A DNA stretch of 64,000 bases from Glacieibacterium frigidum (GCF_007097155.1 NZ_VJWA01000001.1:1335501-1399500); one strand, 5' to 3'; counted from the first letter of the stretch, positions 34,429 through 45,195 are shown. Notes: a model not told the origin generated them from the sequence alone. Made by a program: numbers and translations.

Positions 34429-34448
34429 GGTTGACGTTTGCGTCAACC
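34429..34448. promoter_or_regulatory. Perfect palindrome GGTTGACGTTTGCGTCAACC before enoyl-CoA hydratase gene
   Basis: Eight-base inverted arms (GGTTGACG/CGTCAACC) around TTTG, starting 13 bases upstream of the hydratase start. Similar to TGACG-N4-CGT sites at 24138 and 14480. Probably a repressor operator of a MerR/LiuR-like fatty-acid regulator. Confidence 0.5.
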
Positions 34449-34477
34449 CTAGCAGCTTTGCGCGCGACCGGAAGGCG

Positions 34478-36037
<1,560 letters not shown>

Positions 36038-36122
36038 GCAAATCCTAGGTCAGTGGCGGCGGTATCGCGCACCCGGCCCGCGCATGCGCAAGCTTTGAGG
36101 GAAAAGTCAATGTTGGCCCTAA

Positions 36123-36150
36123 GAAAAGGGCGGGGATTGCTCCCCGCCCT
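36123..36150 (-). terminator. Intrinsic terminator of the TonB receptor gene
   Basis: On the minus strand GGGCGGGGA pairs with TCCCCGCCC around a GCAA loop and is followed by TTTTC. It lies 25 bases after the receptor stop and before the helicase promoter. Confidence 0.85.
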
Positions 36151-36174
36151 TGCCCCTGCTGACCAGCGGGAAGG

Positions 36175-39100
36175 CTAGAACTTGACGCCCGCCGCGATGC
36201 CGTAGCGGCGCGGTTCGAGGGTGAAGATGTTGGTGAACAGGCCCGACGACTGGTCGGTGACGTACTGGCCGGTCACCGCGTCGTTGTCGCCCAGGTTCTG
36301 GACGAAGCCGCGGACGAACCAGCGCTCGCCGGGGCCGTTGAGTTGGATCTGCGCATTCATGATCGTGTAGCTCGGGATGCGGTTGATCAGCTTCGTCTGG
36401 CCGGGCGTGTCGCCGTTGAAGACGCTGCCGAAGCTGTCGCCGGTCAGCACGATGTCGAAGCGCGGCACGACCGACCAGCCGTTGCTGCCGACGTCGGCCG
36501 TGTACTGGATGCCCGCCGACGCCTTGTAGTTCGGCGACTGCGGCAGCTCGTTGCCCTTGATGTTGACGGTCTGACCCTCGCTCAGCACCTGGATGCCGCC
36601 GAAGTTCGCGCCAGCCGCCGCCGCGACACCGGTCAGCGCCGCGCAGACGCTGAATGCGCCCGTCGCGCCGTTGATGCCGCTGCCCGCCGGGAAGGCGGTC
36701 GGGGCGCGCAAGCCCGCGCCGGCCATCAGGCCCGGGATACCACCGGCGTTGATCGTATTGTTGACGAACCCGACGAAGGCATTGGCACCCGCCGCATTGC
36801 CCGCCGTGGTCGGCACGACGGTGCAGTTCGAGCCGTTGGCGATGTCCTTGATGATCACCGCGTCGCTGCGGCCGCCCGACGGATCGCGCGGGTTCGACAG
36901 GAACTTGTCCTGCGCGACCTTGGTGTGGAGGTAGCTGATGCCGAAGTTGAGGACGAGGGCGCGGATCGGCGCGACGATCGCGTCGATCTCTAGGCCGTAG
37001 ATGTTGGCGTTGACGTTGTCGTTGACCGACGTCCGCGCGACGATGCGGCTGAGCTGCAGCCCCTTGTACTTGTAGTAGAAGGCGGTTGCGTTGAGGCGCA
37101 GCGTGCCGTCGAGGAAGCTGTTCTTCGACCCGACCTCGAAGGCGTCGATGAACTCGGGGTCGAAGCTGTCGGTCACCGCGAACACTGGCGACAGCGGCGG
37201 GTTCACGCCGCCCGACTTGTAGCCGCGCGAGTAGGATGCGTAGAGCAGGTTGTCGTCGGTGATCTTCCAGTCGACCACGGCGCGCCCGGTGAACTCAGAG
37301 AAGTTGGCGTCGCGCTCTTGGAACAGCTGGTTGCCGGCGCGGCCCGGATCGGCGTCGAAGCTGCCGACGAACGGCGAGTTGAAGGCGTCGGTCGCGCTGT
37401 ACGGCACCGGGAAGGCGGCGAGCGCGGTGCGCTGGCGCACGAACTTCTTGTCGTTGTTGTAGCGGACGCCGACGGTCACCTTCACCGTGTCGGTCAGGTT
37501 GTAATAGGCCTCGCCGAAGATGCCGTAGGACTTGAGCGTGAAGTCCTTCTGGTTGTTACGGAAGAACGGCGAGCCGAGATAGACCGGCGGGAAGCTGGTG
37601 TTGCCCGCCCCCTGCTGGCCCAGCGCCGTCGCCGCACCGAGGACGCCGGCGATATAGTCGATGCCGAACGCGTTGACATAATAGTCGACGTCGGTCGTCT
37701 CGACCCGGTTGTAGATCGCGCCGAGCAGGAAGTTGAAGGCGCCGTCGAACTGGCTGGAGAGCACTGCCTCGCCGGTATACGCCTTGTTCTTGTAGCTCGA
37801 CCGGTCGTAGTCCTGCGCGGTCGCCGAGCAGACACCGTTGCCGCCGAAAACGCCGGTGCCGGTCGGCTCGGGCAGCGACGAGCACAGCTGGCCGGTCGGG
37901 CCGTTCGGGATGAGCGCACTGGCAACCGGCCTGAAGACGTTGGCGAGCGCCGCGCCGCCCGCACCGCCCGCATAGGCGGCGAGCGTGCCGAGGCCCTGTG
38001 CGTACAAGGCGCGGTTGGTCACCGACAGGTTGTAGTCCTGCGACGAGCGCAGCTGGTTCTGCTGATATTGGCCCGAAATCTTGATGCTGACGCCGCCGAA
38101 GTCGTGCGTGATGCGCGCCTGCGCCTGGATTTCGTCGGTGAAATAGGTCGGCGTGAAGTCGGTGTTGACGACGCGCGGGTCGGCCGGGTTGACGTTGCCC
38201 TGATAGGTGTCGGGGCCATACAGGCTGCCGAGGCCGAGCGCGCCGATCGCGGCGCCGCCCTGGGTCGTCAGGAATTCGCGCGACGACAGGGTGCCGACGA
38301 AGGTCGCGTTGTTGTTGGTCGTGCCATAGGCGGCGCCGCTGGGCAGGCAGCCCAGGATGCCGGTCGGGTCGCGGTCGCACAGCTGCTTCTGGATGCGCAG
38401 GCGGTTGTCGCTCTCGCGGAAATAATAGCCCATCAGGTCGATGGTCGTCGCGTCGGTCGGCTTCCAGCGGAGCGAGCCGCGGATCGCGTACTGGTCGCGG
38501 TCGTCGATGCGCGAATTGTCGAACAGGTTCTTCGTGTAGCCGTCGCGCTTCAGGTACGTGCCCGCGACGCGCGCCGACAGGTTCTCGCCGAGCGGGATAT
38601 TGATGAAGCCCTTGGCCTTGTACGATTCGTAATTGCCGTACTCGCCTTCGATCCCGGCCTTGAACTCGCCGAGCACCGGCTTGGCGGTGATGAAGTTGAC
38701 GACGCCCGCGGTGGCGTTGCGGCCGAACAGCGTGCCCTGGGGCCCGCGCAGCACCTCGACCCGCTCAATGTCGAAGAACTCGGTCTCGAACAGGCGCGTA
38801 CCGAACAGCGGCAGGTCGTTGGCGTGGATCGCGGTCGCGCTGTCACAGGTGCCGCCGACGCACAGGTCGCCAACGCCGCGGATGGTGAAGGTGGAGCCGG
38901 TGAAGTTGCTCTTGGTGAAGGTGACGTTGGGCAGCGTCAGCTGAAGATCCGACGGGTTGTCGATCTGTTGCTTCTCCAGCGCCTCGGCGGTGAAGGCGCT
39001 GACGGCGATCGGCACGTCCTGCAGGCTCTGGCCGACGCGCTGGGCGGTGACGATGATGTCGTCGATGCCGCTCGACTCGTCGAGGGCGGCCGCAGCTGGG

Positions 39101-39213
39101 GCAGGGGCGGGCGGTGCCGCCGGCGCCTGAGCGGCCGCGGGCATCGAGAGCAGCGCAGCCGCGGAAACGCCCGAGACGAGCATGGCGCGCGTGAAATTAT
39201 TGATAGGCCGCAT
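36175..39213 (-). CDS. TonB-dependent outer-membrane receptor
   Basis: A 1012-residue TonB receptor. The signal peptide ends near MPAAAQ, then a Pro/Ala linker, the TonB-box region DDIIVTAQRVGQSLQDVPIAVSAF, a plug (LQLTLPNVTFTKSNF, VLRGPQGTLFGRNATAGVVNF) and a 22-strand barrel ending EPRRYGIAAGVKF. Long Ala/Gly-rich loops (GGAGGAALANVFRP, SGINGATGAF, AAAAGANFG) occur in the barrel. ATG at 39213 is preferred over an upstream in-frame start at 39378 because GGGGAGGAT precedes it. Substrate unknown; likely a plant- or algal-derived compound, as common in sphingomonads. Monocistronic. Confidence 0.93.
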   Translation of the reverse strand: MRPINNFTRAMLVSGVSAAALLSMPAAAQAPAAPPAPAPAAAALDESSGIDDIIVTAQRVGQSLQDVPIAVSAFTAEALEKQQIDNPSDLQLTLPNVTFTKSNFTGSTFTIRGVGDLCVGGTCDSATAIHANDLPLFGTRLFETEFFDIERVEVLRGPQGTLFGRNATAGVVNFITAKPVLGEFKAGIEGEYGNYESYKAKGFINIPLGENLSARVAGTYLKRDGYTKNLFDNSRIDDRDQYAIRGSLRWKPTDATTIDLMGYYFRESDNRLRIQKQLCDRDPTGILGCLPSGAAYGTTNNNATFVGTLSSREFLTTQGGAAIGALGLGSLYGPDTYQGNVNPADPRVVNTDFTPTYFTDEIQAQARITHDFGGVSIKISGQYQQNQLRSSQDYNLSVTNRALYAQGLGTLAAYAGGAGGAALANVFRPVASALIPNGPTGQLCSSLPEPTGTGVFGGNGVCSATAQDYDRSSYKNKAYTGEAVLSSQFDGAFNFLLGAIYNRVETTDVDYYVNAFGIDYIAGVLGAATALGQQGAGNTSFPPVYLGSPFFRNNQKDFTLKSYGIFGEAYYNLTDTVKVTVGVRYNNDKKFVRQRTALAAFPVPYSATDAFNSPFVGSFDADPGRAGNQLFQERDANFSEFTGRAVVDWKITDDNLLYASYSRGYKSGGVNPPLSPVFAVTDSFDPEFIDAFEVGSKNSFLDGTLRLNATAFYYKYKGLQLSRIVARTSVNDNVNANIYGLEIDAIVAPIRALVLNFGISYLHTKVAQDKFLSNPRDPSGGRSDAVIIKDIANGSNCTVVPTTAGNAAGANAFVGFVNNTINAGGIPGLMAGAGLRAPTAFPAGSGINGATGAFSVCAALTGVAAAAGANFGGIQVLSEGQTVNIKGNELPQSPNYKASAGIQYTADVGSNGWSVVPRFDIVLTGDSFGSVFNGDTPGQTKLINRIPSYTIMNAQIQLNGPGERWFVRGFVQNLGDNDAVTGQYVTDQSSGLFTNIFTLEPRRYGIAAGVKF

Positions 39214-39400
39214 GCGGCGATCCTCCCCTGTTTGCCCGCGACGCCGCACATGTTGCCCATGCAGTCGTCGACACCGCACGGGACCTACCGGCGGCTTCGG
39301 ACCCGATACAACAGGCTTTGACGGCGCTTGTCCAGCGCAGGCGGCGCTTTGGACGCTGCAGGCCAAGTGCGGCCGCAAGCGTGGCCGATCTGCAACAATT

Positions 39401-39871
39401 TCAGCGTTGGCGGCGCGGGCGCTTCAGCGCCTTGATCGGCACGATGCTGGCGATCGCACACTCGCCTCCGGACCGCGCGATGATCGCGTCGCGTCCGGCG
39501 CACAACCGCCCCTGCTCGGCGCGGCGGTAGTAGAAGCCGTCGTAGAAGCTCAGCGCCGGGCAGGCCTGGGCGAAGTACATGCGCCAGCGCTTGCCGCCCT
39601 GCAGCGTCAGTTCGACCGAGGCATCACCGAACACTTGCGCGGCGGCGACGCGGCGGACGTCGACGCAGGCCGCGCGCCCCGATGCGGGCGGTGCCGGACG
39701 TACCGGCTGTTCCGCCGGTGCCGCGGGCTGTGCGGCGGGCGGCACCACCTTGATGCGCTCGACCTTCTTCTTGCCGAACGGCCAGAGGCCCGCCGCGGCA
39801 GGTGCCGGCAGCGTCAGCAGCGCCATGGCCAGGGCGCAGGCGGCAGATTCATAAAGATCGGGGATACGCAT
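39401..39871 (-). CDS. Secreted cysteine-containing small protein (DUF6491-like)
   Basis: A 156-residue protein with a hydrophobic N-terminal segment (ACALAMALLTLPAPAAAGLWPFGKKK) then a Pro/Ala linker and a C-terminal domain carrying four Cys: RAACVDVRRV, FAQACPALSFYDGFYYRR, GRLCAGRDAIIA and GGECAIASIVPIKAL. The spacing resembles, from memory, DUF6491 envelope proteins. Function unknown. ATG at 39871 was chosen because the signal segment starts there. Confidence 0.55.
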   Translation of the reverse strand: MRIPDLYESAACALAMALLTLPAPAAAGLWPFGKKKVERIKVVPPAAQPAAPAEQPVRPAPPASGRAACVDVRRVAAAQVFGDASVELTLQGGKRWRMYFAQACPALSFYDGFYYRRAEQGRLCAGRDAIIARSGGECAIASIVPIKALKRPRRQR

Positions 39872-39983
39872 CGAACCGGCGTCGTTGGCCAGCGCGGCTT
39901 GAACGCCAAATGAATTTTCGCATGCGCCTTGCATCAGTGCCGCGACACTGGCCCGAAAGACACACTCGCGCTAAGTCCCGGGG

Positions 39984-41393
39984 ATGCTGCCGATCCCTTC
40001 CGACGCCGCGCTCGACGCCCTGAAGGCGGCAGCGGGCAACTGGTCGGACGATCCCGCGACGCTCGCGCCGCACCTCGTCGACTGGCGCGGCAAGGTGCGT
40101 GGGAATTCGCCACTTCTGCTGATGCCCGCGACGACCGCGGCGGTCGCGGCCATCGTGCGGGCGGCGGCGGCATATCGCGTCGCGCTCGTCCCGCAGGGGG
40201 GGAACACCGGGCTGGTCGGCGGCGGCATTCCCGACGCGGGCGGGGGTGCGGTACTGGTGTCGCTGGCGCGGCTGAACCGCATCCGCGCGGTCGATGCGGC
40301 GGGCCTGACGCTGACGGCCGAGGCCGGCGTGATCCTCTCGACGGTCCACGACGCCGCGCTAGCGGAGGGGTGCGTGTTCCCGCTGTCGCTCGCCGCCAAG
40401 GGCAGCGCGACGATCGGCGGGCTGGTGTCGACCAACGCCGGCGGGGTGCAGGTGCTGCGCCACGGCACGATGCGGGCGCTTGTTGCAGGGATCGAGGCGG
40501 TGCTGCCCGATGGGTCGATCCTCGACCAGATCACCGGCCTCGCCAAGGACAACAGCGGTTACGACATCAAGCAGCTGCTGATTGGCGGGGAGGGGACGCT
40601 GGGCATCGTCACCGCCGCCGCTCTTCGCCTCGTGCCCGCGCCGCCGCACCGCGCGGTCGCCTGGGCGGGCGTCGAGGGGCCGCACGCTGCCCTCGCACTG
40701 CTGGCACGCCTGCGCCGTGCGTCGGGCGGGCAGGTCGAGAGCTTCGAGCTGATCCCCGCCGCCGGGGTCGATCTCGTCGTCCAGCATATCGCCGACCGCC
40801 GCGCGCCGTTGTCGAGTCCGCACCGCTGGCACGTGCTGATCGAACTGGCGGGCGCGGCGACGCTCGATGCGGTGCTTGAGGCGGCGCTCGGCGAGGCGGC
40901 AGCGGCTGGCGAGATCGAGGATGCCGTCATCGCCCAGTCGAGCGCGCAGGCCGCAGCGCTGTGGCGGATCCGCGAGGAACTGCCCGAGGCCGAGCGGCGC
41001 GACGGGCCGTCGCTGCACCACGATATCGCGGTCGCCGTCGCCGCGCTGCCGGGGTTCGCCGAGGCTGCGACGGCGCGGGTCGAGGCGGACTTCGCCTGGG
41101 CGCGGGTGCTGGCGTTCGGTCACCTCGGCGACGGCAATCTGCATTTCAACGTGCGCCCGCCGGCGGACAGCGACGCGGCGGCATGGGTCGCCTCACACGG
41201 TGCTGCGGTGACCGGCCTGGTCTTCGACCTCGTGACGGCGGCAGGCGGCTCGATTTCCGCCGAGCACGGCATCGGCAGCATCAAGCGTGCCGATCTGGCG
41301 CGTCTCGGTGATCCGGCGAAGCTTGCGGCGATGCGCGCAGTCAAGTCGGCGCTTGACCCGCTCGGCATCATGAACCCCGGCAAGGTGGTTTAG
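39984..41393 (+). CDS. FAD-binding 2-hydroxyacid dehydrogenase (GlcD/D-2-hydroxyglutarate dehydrogenase type)
   Basis: A 469-residue vanillyl-alcohol-oxidase-family flavoprotein. FAD-domain motifs are VALVPQGGNTGLVGGGIP, SLAAKGSATIGGLVSTNAGGVQVLRHGT and DNSGYDIKQLLIGGEGTLGIVTAAALRL. The C-terminal cap has the metal/substrate motif LAFGHLGDGNLHFN and SAEHGIGSIKR. It oxidises a D-2-hydroxy acid (lactate, glycolate or 2-hydroxyglutarate) to the keto acid. No glycolate-oxidase partner subunits are nearby, which favours a D2HGDH-like enzyme. Confidence 0.88.
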   Translation: MLPIPSDAALDALKAAAGNWSDDPATLAPHLVDWRGKVRGNSPLLLMPATTAAVAAIVRAAAAYRVALVPQGGNTGLVGGGIPDAGGGAVLVSLARLNRIRAVDAAGLTLTAEAGVILSTVHDAALAEGCVFPLSLAAKGSATIGGLVSTNAGGVQVLRHGTMRALVAGIEAVLPDGSILDQITGLAKDNSGYDIKQLLIGGEGTLGIVTAAALRLVPAPPHRAVAWAGVEGPHAALALLARLRRASGGQVESFELIPAAGVDLVVQHIADRRAPLSSPHRWHVLIELAGAATLDAVLEAALGEAAAAGEIEDAVIAQSSAQAAALWRIREELPEAERRDGPSLHHDIAVAVAALPGFAEAATARVEADFAWARVLAFGHLGDGNLHFNVRPPADSDAAAWVASHGAAVTGLVFDLVTAAGGSISAEHGIGSIKRADLARLGDPAKLAAMRAVKSALDPLGIMNPGKVV

Positions 41394-41493
41394 ACCCCGC
41401 TTGCCAGTTCCGCGCGGCTTGCCTAAACGCACGGCTTCGCGGACCCCCGGGGGGTCTAGGTTCGCAACATCCGTATCGAAAGTATCCAGTTTC

Positions 41494-42258
41494 ATGGCTA
41501 CCAACGCACCCGCCGCAGATGCCGGCCAGCAGCTGCCCCTGTTCTACGGCTCGCTTGTCCCGCTGTCCTCGCAGTTCCACCCCAACCACGGCCTGAAGCA
41601 GCGCGACGGCTTCGCCTTCGCCAAGGTGACGCACGCCATCCCCGTCACCGTCGACGAGTTCGCCATTGTGCAGCGCCATTACCCGATCGTCTTCGGCTTG
41701 GGCGACAACCCTGCGCCGCTGGCGCTGGTCGGCCTGAGCGAAGGGCAGAACCTCTACGTCGACGCCGACGGCACCTGGCAGGCGGGCGCCTATATCCCGG
41801 CGTTCGTGCGCCGCTACCCGTTCATGCTGGCGAAGCTGCAGGAGAACACGCAGGAGCTGTCGCTGTGCTTCGACGACACCTCGGGCCAGGTCACGGCTGA
41901 AGCCGAGGACAAGCTGTTCAACGGCACCGAGCCGAGCGAGTCGACCAAGTCGATCCTGGCGTTCTGCGAGCAGTTCGAGCAGGCCGTTGCGCGCACCCGC
42001 GGCTTTATGGACGAGCTTGCAAAGCTCGACCTGCTGATCGACGGCGAAGTGACGATCCAGCAGCCGAACATGCCCGAGCCCGCGATCTACCGCGGTTTCC
42101 GCATGGTCGCCGAGGAGAAGCTGCAGAACATCCGCGGCGACCAGGCGCGCAAGATGGTCCAGAACGGCATGATGGGCCTGATCTACGCGCACCTGTTCGG
42201 TCTCGCGCAGATCGGCGGGCTGTTCGAGAAGCAGTCGGGCGCTCAGGCCACCGCCTGA
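41494..42258 (+). CDS. SapC family protein
   Basis: A 254-residue soluble-looking protein. Its pattern (LPLFYGSLVPLSSQFHPNHGLKQRDGFAFAKVTHAIPVTVDEF, LVGLSEGQNLYVDADGTWQAGAYIPAFVRRYPFML, IYRGFRMVAEEKLQNI) matches the proteobacterial SapC family, often encoded near TonB receptors and PEP-CTERM or carbohydrate genes. Function is not established. ATG at 41494 is used because a longer upstream frame overlaps the oxidase end. Confidence 0.82.
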   Translation: MATNAPAADAGQQLPLFYGSLVPLSSQFHPNHGLKQRDGFAFAKVTHAIPVTVDEFAIVQRHYPIVFGLGDNPAPLALVGLSEGQNLYVDADGTWQAGAYIPAFVRRYPFMLAKLQENTQELSLCFDDTSGQVTAEAEDKLFNGTEPSESTKSILAFCEQFEQAVARTRGFMDELAKLDLLIDGEVTIQQPNMPEPAIYRGFRMVAEEKLQNIRGDQARKMVQNGMMGLIYAHLFGLAQIGGLFEKQSGAQATA

Positions 42259-42355
42259 CACCAAGCTGCGCTTCGCCGGAGGCACAATGAAGTTGCTTCC
42301 GGCGGGCGCGACGCTGCGCTAGGCTGAGCTCCACGCCACTACAGGAGCTTCGTCG

Positions 42356-42961
42356 ATGCGCGCGCTGATCGTTTCGCTTGCCTTGCTCACCGCCGCGCCG
42401 GCCCTTGCCGCGCCGCTCGACGCCCCGTCGGGCAAATACGATGTCGACCTGACGCACACCAGCGTGACGTGGCGCGTCAAGCACCTCGGCCTGTCGATGT
42501 ACACGGCGCGCTTCGCCAAGGTCGCCTCGACCGTCCAGCTCGACGCAGCCAAGCCCGAGAATTCCAAGCTTGAAGTCACGATCGACGCCAATTCGGTGCG
42601 CACCGACTTCCCGTTCCCCGAGAAGGAGGACTTCGACAAGGTGATCGGCGGCGACGCGCGCTTCCTCGACGGCGGCAAGTTCCCCCAGATCAAGTTCGTC
42701 TCGACGAAGATCACGCCGACGGGGCCCAAGACCGGCAAGATCACCGGCGACTTGACGCTGCGCGGCGTCACCAAGCCGGTCACGCTCGACGCGACGTGGA
42801 ACGGCAGCCTGGCGCCGAACGCGATGATGAAGACGCAGAAGATCGGCGTGTCGGCGCGCGGCATGATCAAGCGCACCGACTTCGGCATGACCTTCGGCAC
42901 GCAGTTCCTCGGCGACGAGGTCGAATTGCAGATCGAGGCCGAATACAACAAGGCCGGTTGA
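42356..42961 (+). CDS. YceI family periplasmic lipid-binding protein 1
   Basis: A 201-residue lipocalin-fold YceI protein. The signal peptide ends ALAAPLDAP. The body has SGKYDVDLTHTSVTWRVKHLGLSMYTARF, EKEDFDKVIGGDARFLDG, and TGDLTLRGVTKPVTLDATWNG, the YceI strands that bind isoprenoid chains such as ubiquinone. AGGAG site before the ATG. First gene of the yceI-cytochrome b561-yceI operon, overlapping or nearly touching the next gene. Confidence 0.92.
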   Translation: MRALIVSLALLTAAPALAAPLDAPSGKYDVDLTHTSVTWRVKHLGLSMYTARFAKVASTVQLDAAKPENSKLEVTIDANSVRTDFPFPEKEDFDKVIGGDARFLDGGKFPQIKFVSTKITPTGPKTGKITGDLTLRGVTKPVTLDATWNGSLAPNAMMKTQKIGVSARGMIKRTDFGMTFGTQFLGDEVELQIEAEYNKAG

Positions 42962-42963
42962 GC

Positions 42964-43518
42964 GTGGCGATCCACGCCGGGCGAAGCCGCTATTCGAGCG
43001 TCGCGATCGCCTTCCACTGGGTGATTGCGGTGCTGCTGATCGGCAACCTCGCGGGCGGCCTGTTGTTCGACATCATCGAGGACGCCGACAAGTCGCTGTT
43101 CTTCACGCTGGTGCAGCTGCACAAGTCGACGGGCATCACCATCCTGGTGCTCGCGGTGCTGCGGCTGGCGTGGCGGCTGATGAACCCGGCGCCGCCGTTG
43201 CCCGATCACATGACTCCCGCCGAGCGCGTGCTGGCGAAGCTTTCGCATTGGGGCTTCTACGTCCTGATGATCGCACTGCCGCTCAGCGGCTGGGCGATGA
43301 CGTCGACCGCCAAGATCAAGTTCCCGATGCTGTGGTACGGCCTGTTCGAGGTGCCGCCGCTGCCCGCGCCGACGGGCTGGAACTACCACGACTTCCACGG
43401 CATCCTGGGGTGGGTCGCGGTCGCGATGATCGTCCTGCATGTCGCCGCCGCGCTGAAGCACCAGTATTTCGACCGCGACGATATCTTCGCGCGCATGTCG
43501 ATGAAAGGCCGGCGATGA
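42964..43518 (+). CDS. Cytochrome b561 (CybB family)
   Basis: A 184-residue, four-helix haem b membrane protein. Haem-ligand histidines lie in AIAFHWVIAVLL, LVQLHKSTGITIL, YHDFHGILGWVA and IVLHVAAALKHQYF. It transfers electrons between quinones and periplasmic partners. A GTG at 42964 is used; a TTG at 42958 overlapping the yceI stop (TTGA) is an alternative. Encoded between two yceI genes with overlapping ends, so the lipid-binding proteins probably deliver or store its quinone substrate. Confidence 0.88.
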   Translation: MAIHAGRSRYSSVAIAFHWVIAVLLIGNLAGGLLFDIIEDADKSLFFTLVQLHKSTGITILVLAVLRLAWRLMNPAPPLPDHMTPAERVLAKLSHWGFYVLMIALPLSGWAMTSTAKIKFPMLWYGLFEVPPLPAPTGWNYHDFHGILGWVAVAMIVLHVAAALKHQYFDRDDIFARMSMKGRR

Positions 43519-44066
43519 GGGCTGCACTCGCAGCCCTCCTGCTGCTCGGCCCCGTGCCGGCGGCGGCAGTGCCGTGGACCGTCGCGCCGGCGCAGAGCCG
43601 TGTCGGCTTCACCGCGACCTGGCTGGGAAAGCCCGTTGTGGGAACTTTCCGCAGCTGGACCGCGGCAATTGATTTCGATCCCGCAGCACCTGCCAAGGCG
43701 AAGATCGCGGTGACCATCGACCTCGCCAGCGCGACGACCGGCGACAAGACCGTCGACGGCTCGCTGCCCGGCGACGACTGGTTCGCGGTCAAGGCGGGGC
43801 GCAATGCGCGCTTCGTCGCCACCAAGGTCGTGGCCGCCGGGCCAGGCCGCTACGTCGCGAGCGGCGCGCTGACGATCCGCGGACAGGCGGTGCCGGTGAC
43901 ACTGCCCTTCACGCTGGCACAGAGCGGCGACACCGCGACCGTGACCGGCCAGCTGACCGTCGACCGGCGTGCCTGGAAGATCGGCCTGGAGAGCGATGCG
44001 ACCGCTGAGTATGTGGCGTTCGCGGTGCCCGTCACGGTGCGCGTCGTGGCGAAGCGCGCCCGCTGA
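43515..44066 (+). CDS. YceI family periplasmic lipid-binding protein 2
   Basis: A 183-residue YceI paralogue. The signal peptide is MRAALAALLLLGPVPAAAV. The body has PWTVAPAQSRVGFTATWLGKPVVGTFRSW, GDDWFAVKAGRNARFVAT and SGALTIRGQAVPVTLPFTL. It is more diverged than the first copy and lacks the EKEDFDK segment. ATG overlaps the cytochrome stop (ATGA). Last gene of the operon; a terminator follows about 120 bases downstream. Confidence 0.9.
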   Translation: MRAALAALLLLGPVPAAAVPWTVAPAQSRVGFTATWLGKPVVGTFRSWTAAIDFDPAAPAKAKIAVTIDLASATTGDKTVDGSLPGDDWFAVKAGRNARFVATKVVAAGPGRYVASGALTIRGQAVPVTLPFTLAQSGDTATVTGQLTVDRRAWKIGLESDATAEYVAFAVPVTVRVVAKRAR

Positions 44067-44189
44067 CCAACGGCGGCGCGTATTCGCACAATTTTTCAGA
44101 ACCCCGGGTTGCAGCGCAGCATCCGCCTACCCATCTCCGTCTCAGCCGGGCGTTCCCCCCCTTTCGCCCGGTGTCTTCCCTGAACCTTG

Positions 44190-44222
44190 GCCGCTCCGCG
44201 CATCGCGCGGGGCGGCTTTTTT
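44190..44222 (+). terminator. Intrinsic terminator of the yceI-cytochrome operon
   Basis: GCCGCTCCGCG (44190-44200) pairs with CGCGGGGCGGC (44206-44216; one wobble or mismatch) and is followed by TTTTTT. It ends exactly at the start of the convergent N-formylglutamate amidohydrolase stop region. Confidence 0.85.
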
Positions 44223-45107
44223 CTACTCCGCGGCCTCGGCGAAGCGTGGGCCGAGCCCAAGCGACGGCGCGGCGGCGAGCAGGTGCGCCACGAGGCCCTG
44301 CAGGTGCCCGGCAACCGCTGCAAAGCCCATGTGCCGCGTCAGGCGCTGCGGATCCATGTACAGAGCGCGGTCGATCTCGATCTGCACCGCGTGGATGCCG
44401 TGCTCGGGCCGCCCGTGGTGCGCGGTGGTGTAGCCGCCGGCATAAGGCACGTTACGCGCGACGCGCAGGCCGCAGCCCAGGAAATGCGCCTCGATCAGCG
44501 CGACCAGCGCCGACGCCGCGCTGCGCCCGTGCAGGTCGCCGATGACGATCTGCGGCGCACCGCCCGCGACCGGCGGCGGGGTCGGCATCGAGTGGCAGTC
44601 GAGCAGGATGGCGTAACCGTGGACGTCGCGGGCGGCCATCGTCAGTCGCTCGAGCGTCGCGTGCCACGGCGCGTGTACCGACGCGATGCGGGCACGCGCA
44701 TCGTCGACCCGCAGACGCGTGGGATAGATGTCGAGGCCCTGCGCGGCGATCCGCGGCACGACCCCCAGCCCCGCGACGACGCGGTCGCTCGCCTGGTCGG
44801 CATGAGCGTCGAGCGGCTCGACGTACATCGCCGGGTCGAGCTCGTCGGGCGCGCGGTTGAGGTCGAGCCAGCTGCGTCCGAAGCGCGCGCTGAGCCGCGG
44901 TACCCCCAGCGCTGCGGCACCGTCGAGCAAGGTGTCGACATAGGGGTCCTCGGCCCGCCGCAGTTGCGCCAATGTCAGCCGGGTGCGTGCAAGGAATTCG
45001 GGCGGATAATCGCGCCCCGAATGCGGCGACGCGATGACCAGCGGCAGCGCGCCGTGCCGGTCGCCGGTGAAGACATGGCCGGGGGCAGGGATGACAGGAT
45101 CGGGCAC
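44223..45107 (-). CDS. N-formylglutamate amidohydrolase-type enzyme
   Basis: A 294-residue amidohydrolase of the N-formylglutamate deformylase family. Motifs: VIASPHSGRDYPPEFL (zinc ligand His), EDPYVDTLLDGAAALG, RSWLDLNRAPDELDP, AILLDCHSMPTPP and VIGDLHGRSAASALV. It releases formate from N-formylglutamate, the last step of the histidine HutG route. No other hut genes are here. ATG at 45107; divergent to the tRNA-Val gene with an 88-base spacer. Confidence 0.88.
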   Translation of the reverse strand: MPDPVIPAPGHVFTGDRHGALPLVIASPHSGRDYPPEFLARTRLTLAQLRRAEDPYVDTLLDGAAALGVPRLSARFGRSWLDLNRAPDELDPAMYVEPLDAHADQASDRVVAGLGVVPRIAAQGLDIYPTRLRVDDARARIASVHAPWHATLERLTMAARDVHGYAILLDCHSMPTPPPVAGGAPQIVIGDLHGRSAASALVALIEAHFLGCGLRVARNVPYAGGYTTAHHGRPEHGIHAVQIEIDRALYMDPQRLTRHMGFAAVAGHLQGLVAHLLAAAPSLGLGPRFAEAAE

Positions 45108-45195
45108 AGGCGCACTTTAAGCAGCGCAATCCGCAACCGCCAGCCGCGAAGAGGGTTGCGTCGTGCGGCGAAACTGTCTTAAAGCCCGCCACAGT

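Noticed and set aside
37318-39321. A 667-codon open frame on the plus strand opposite the TonB receptor
   Set aside because: Shadow of the receptor gene: composition is Arg/Ala/Gly-rich with no family features, and the minus-strand receptor has a complete domain order.
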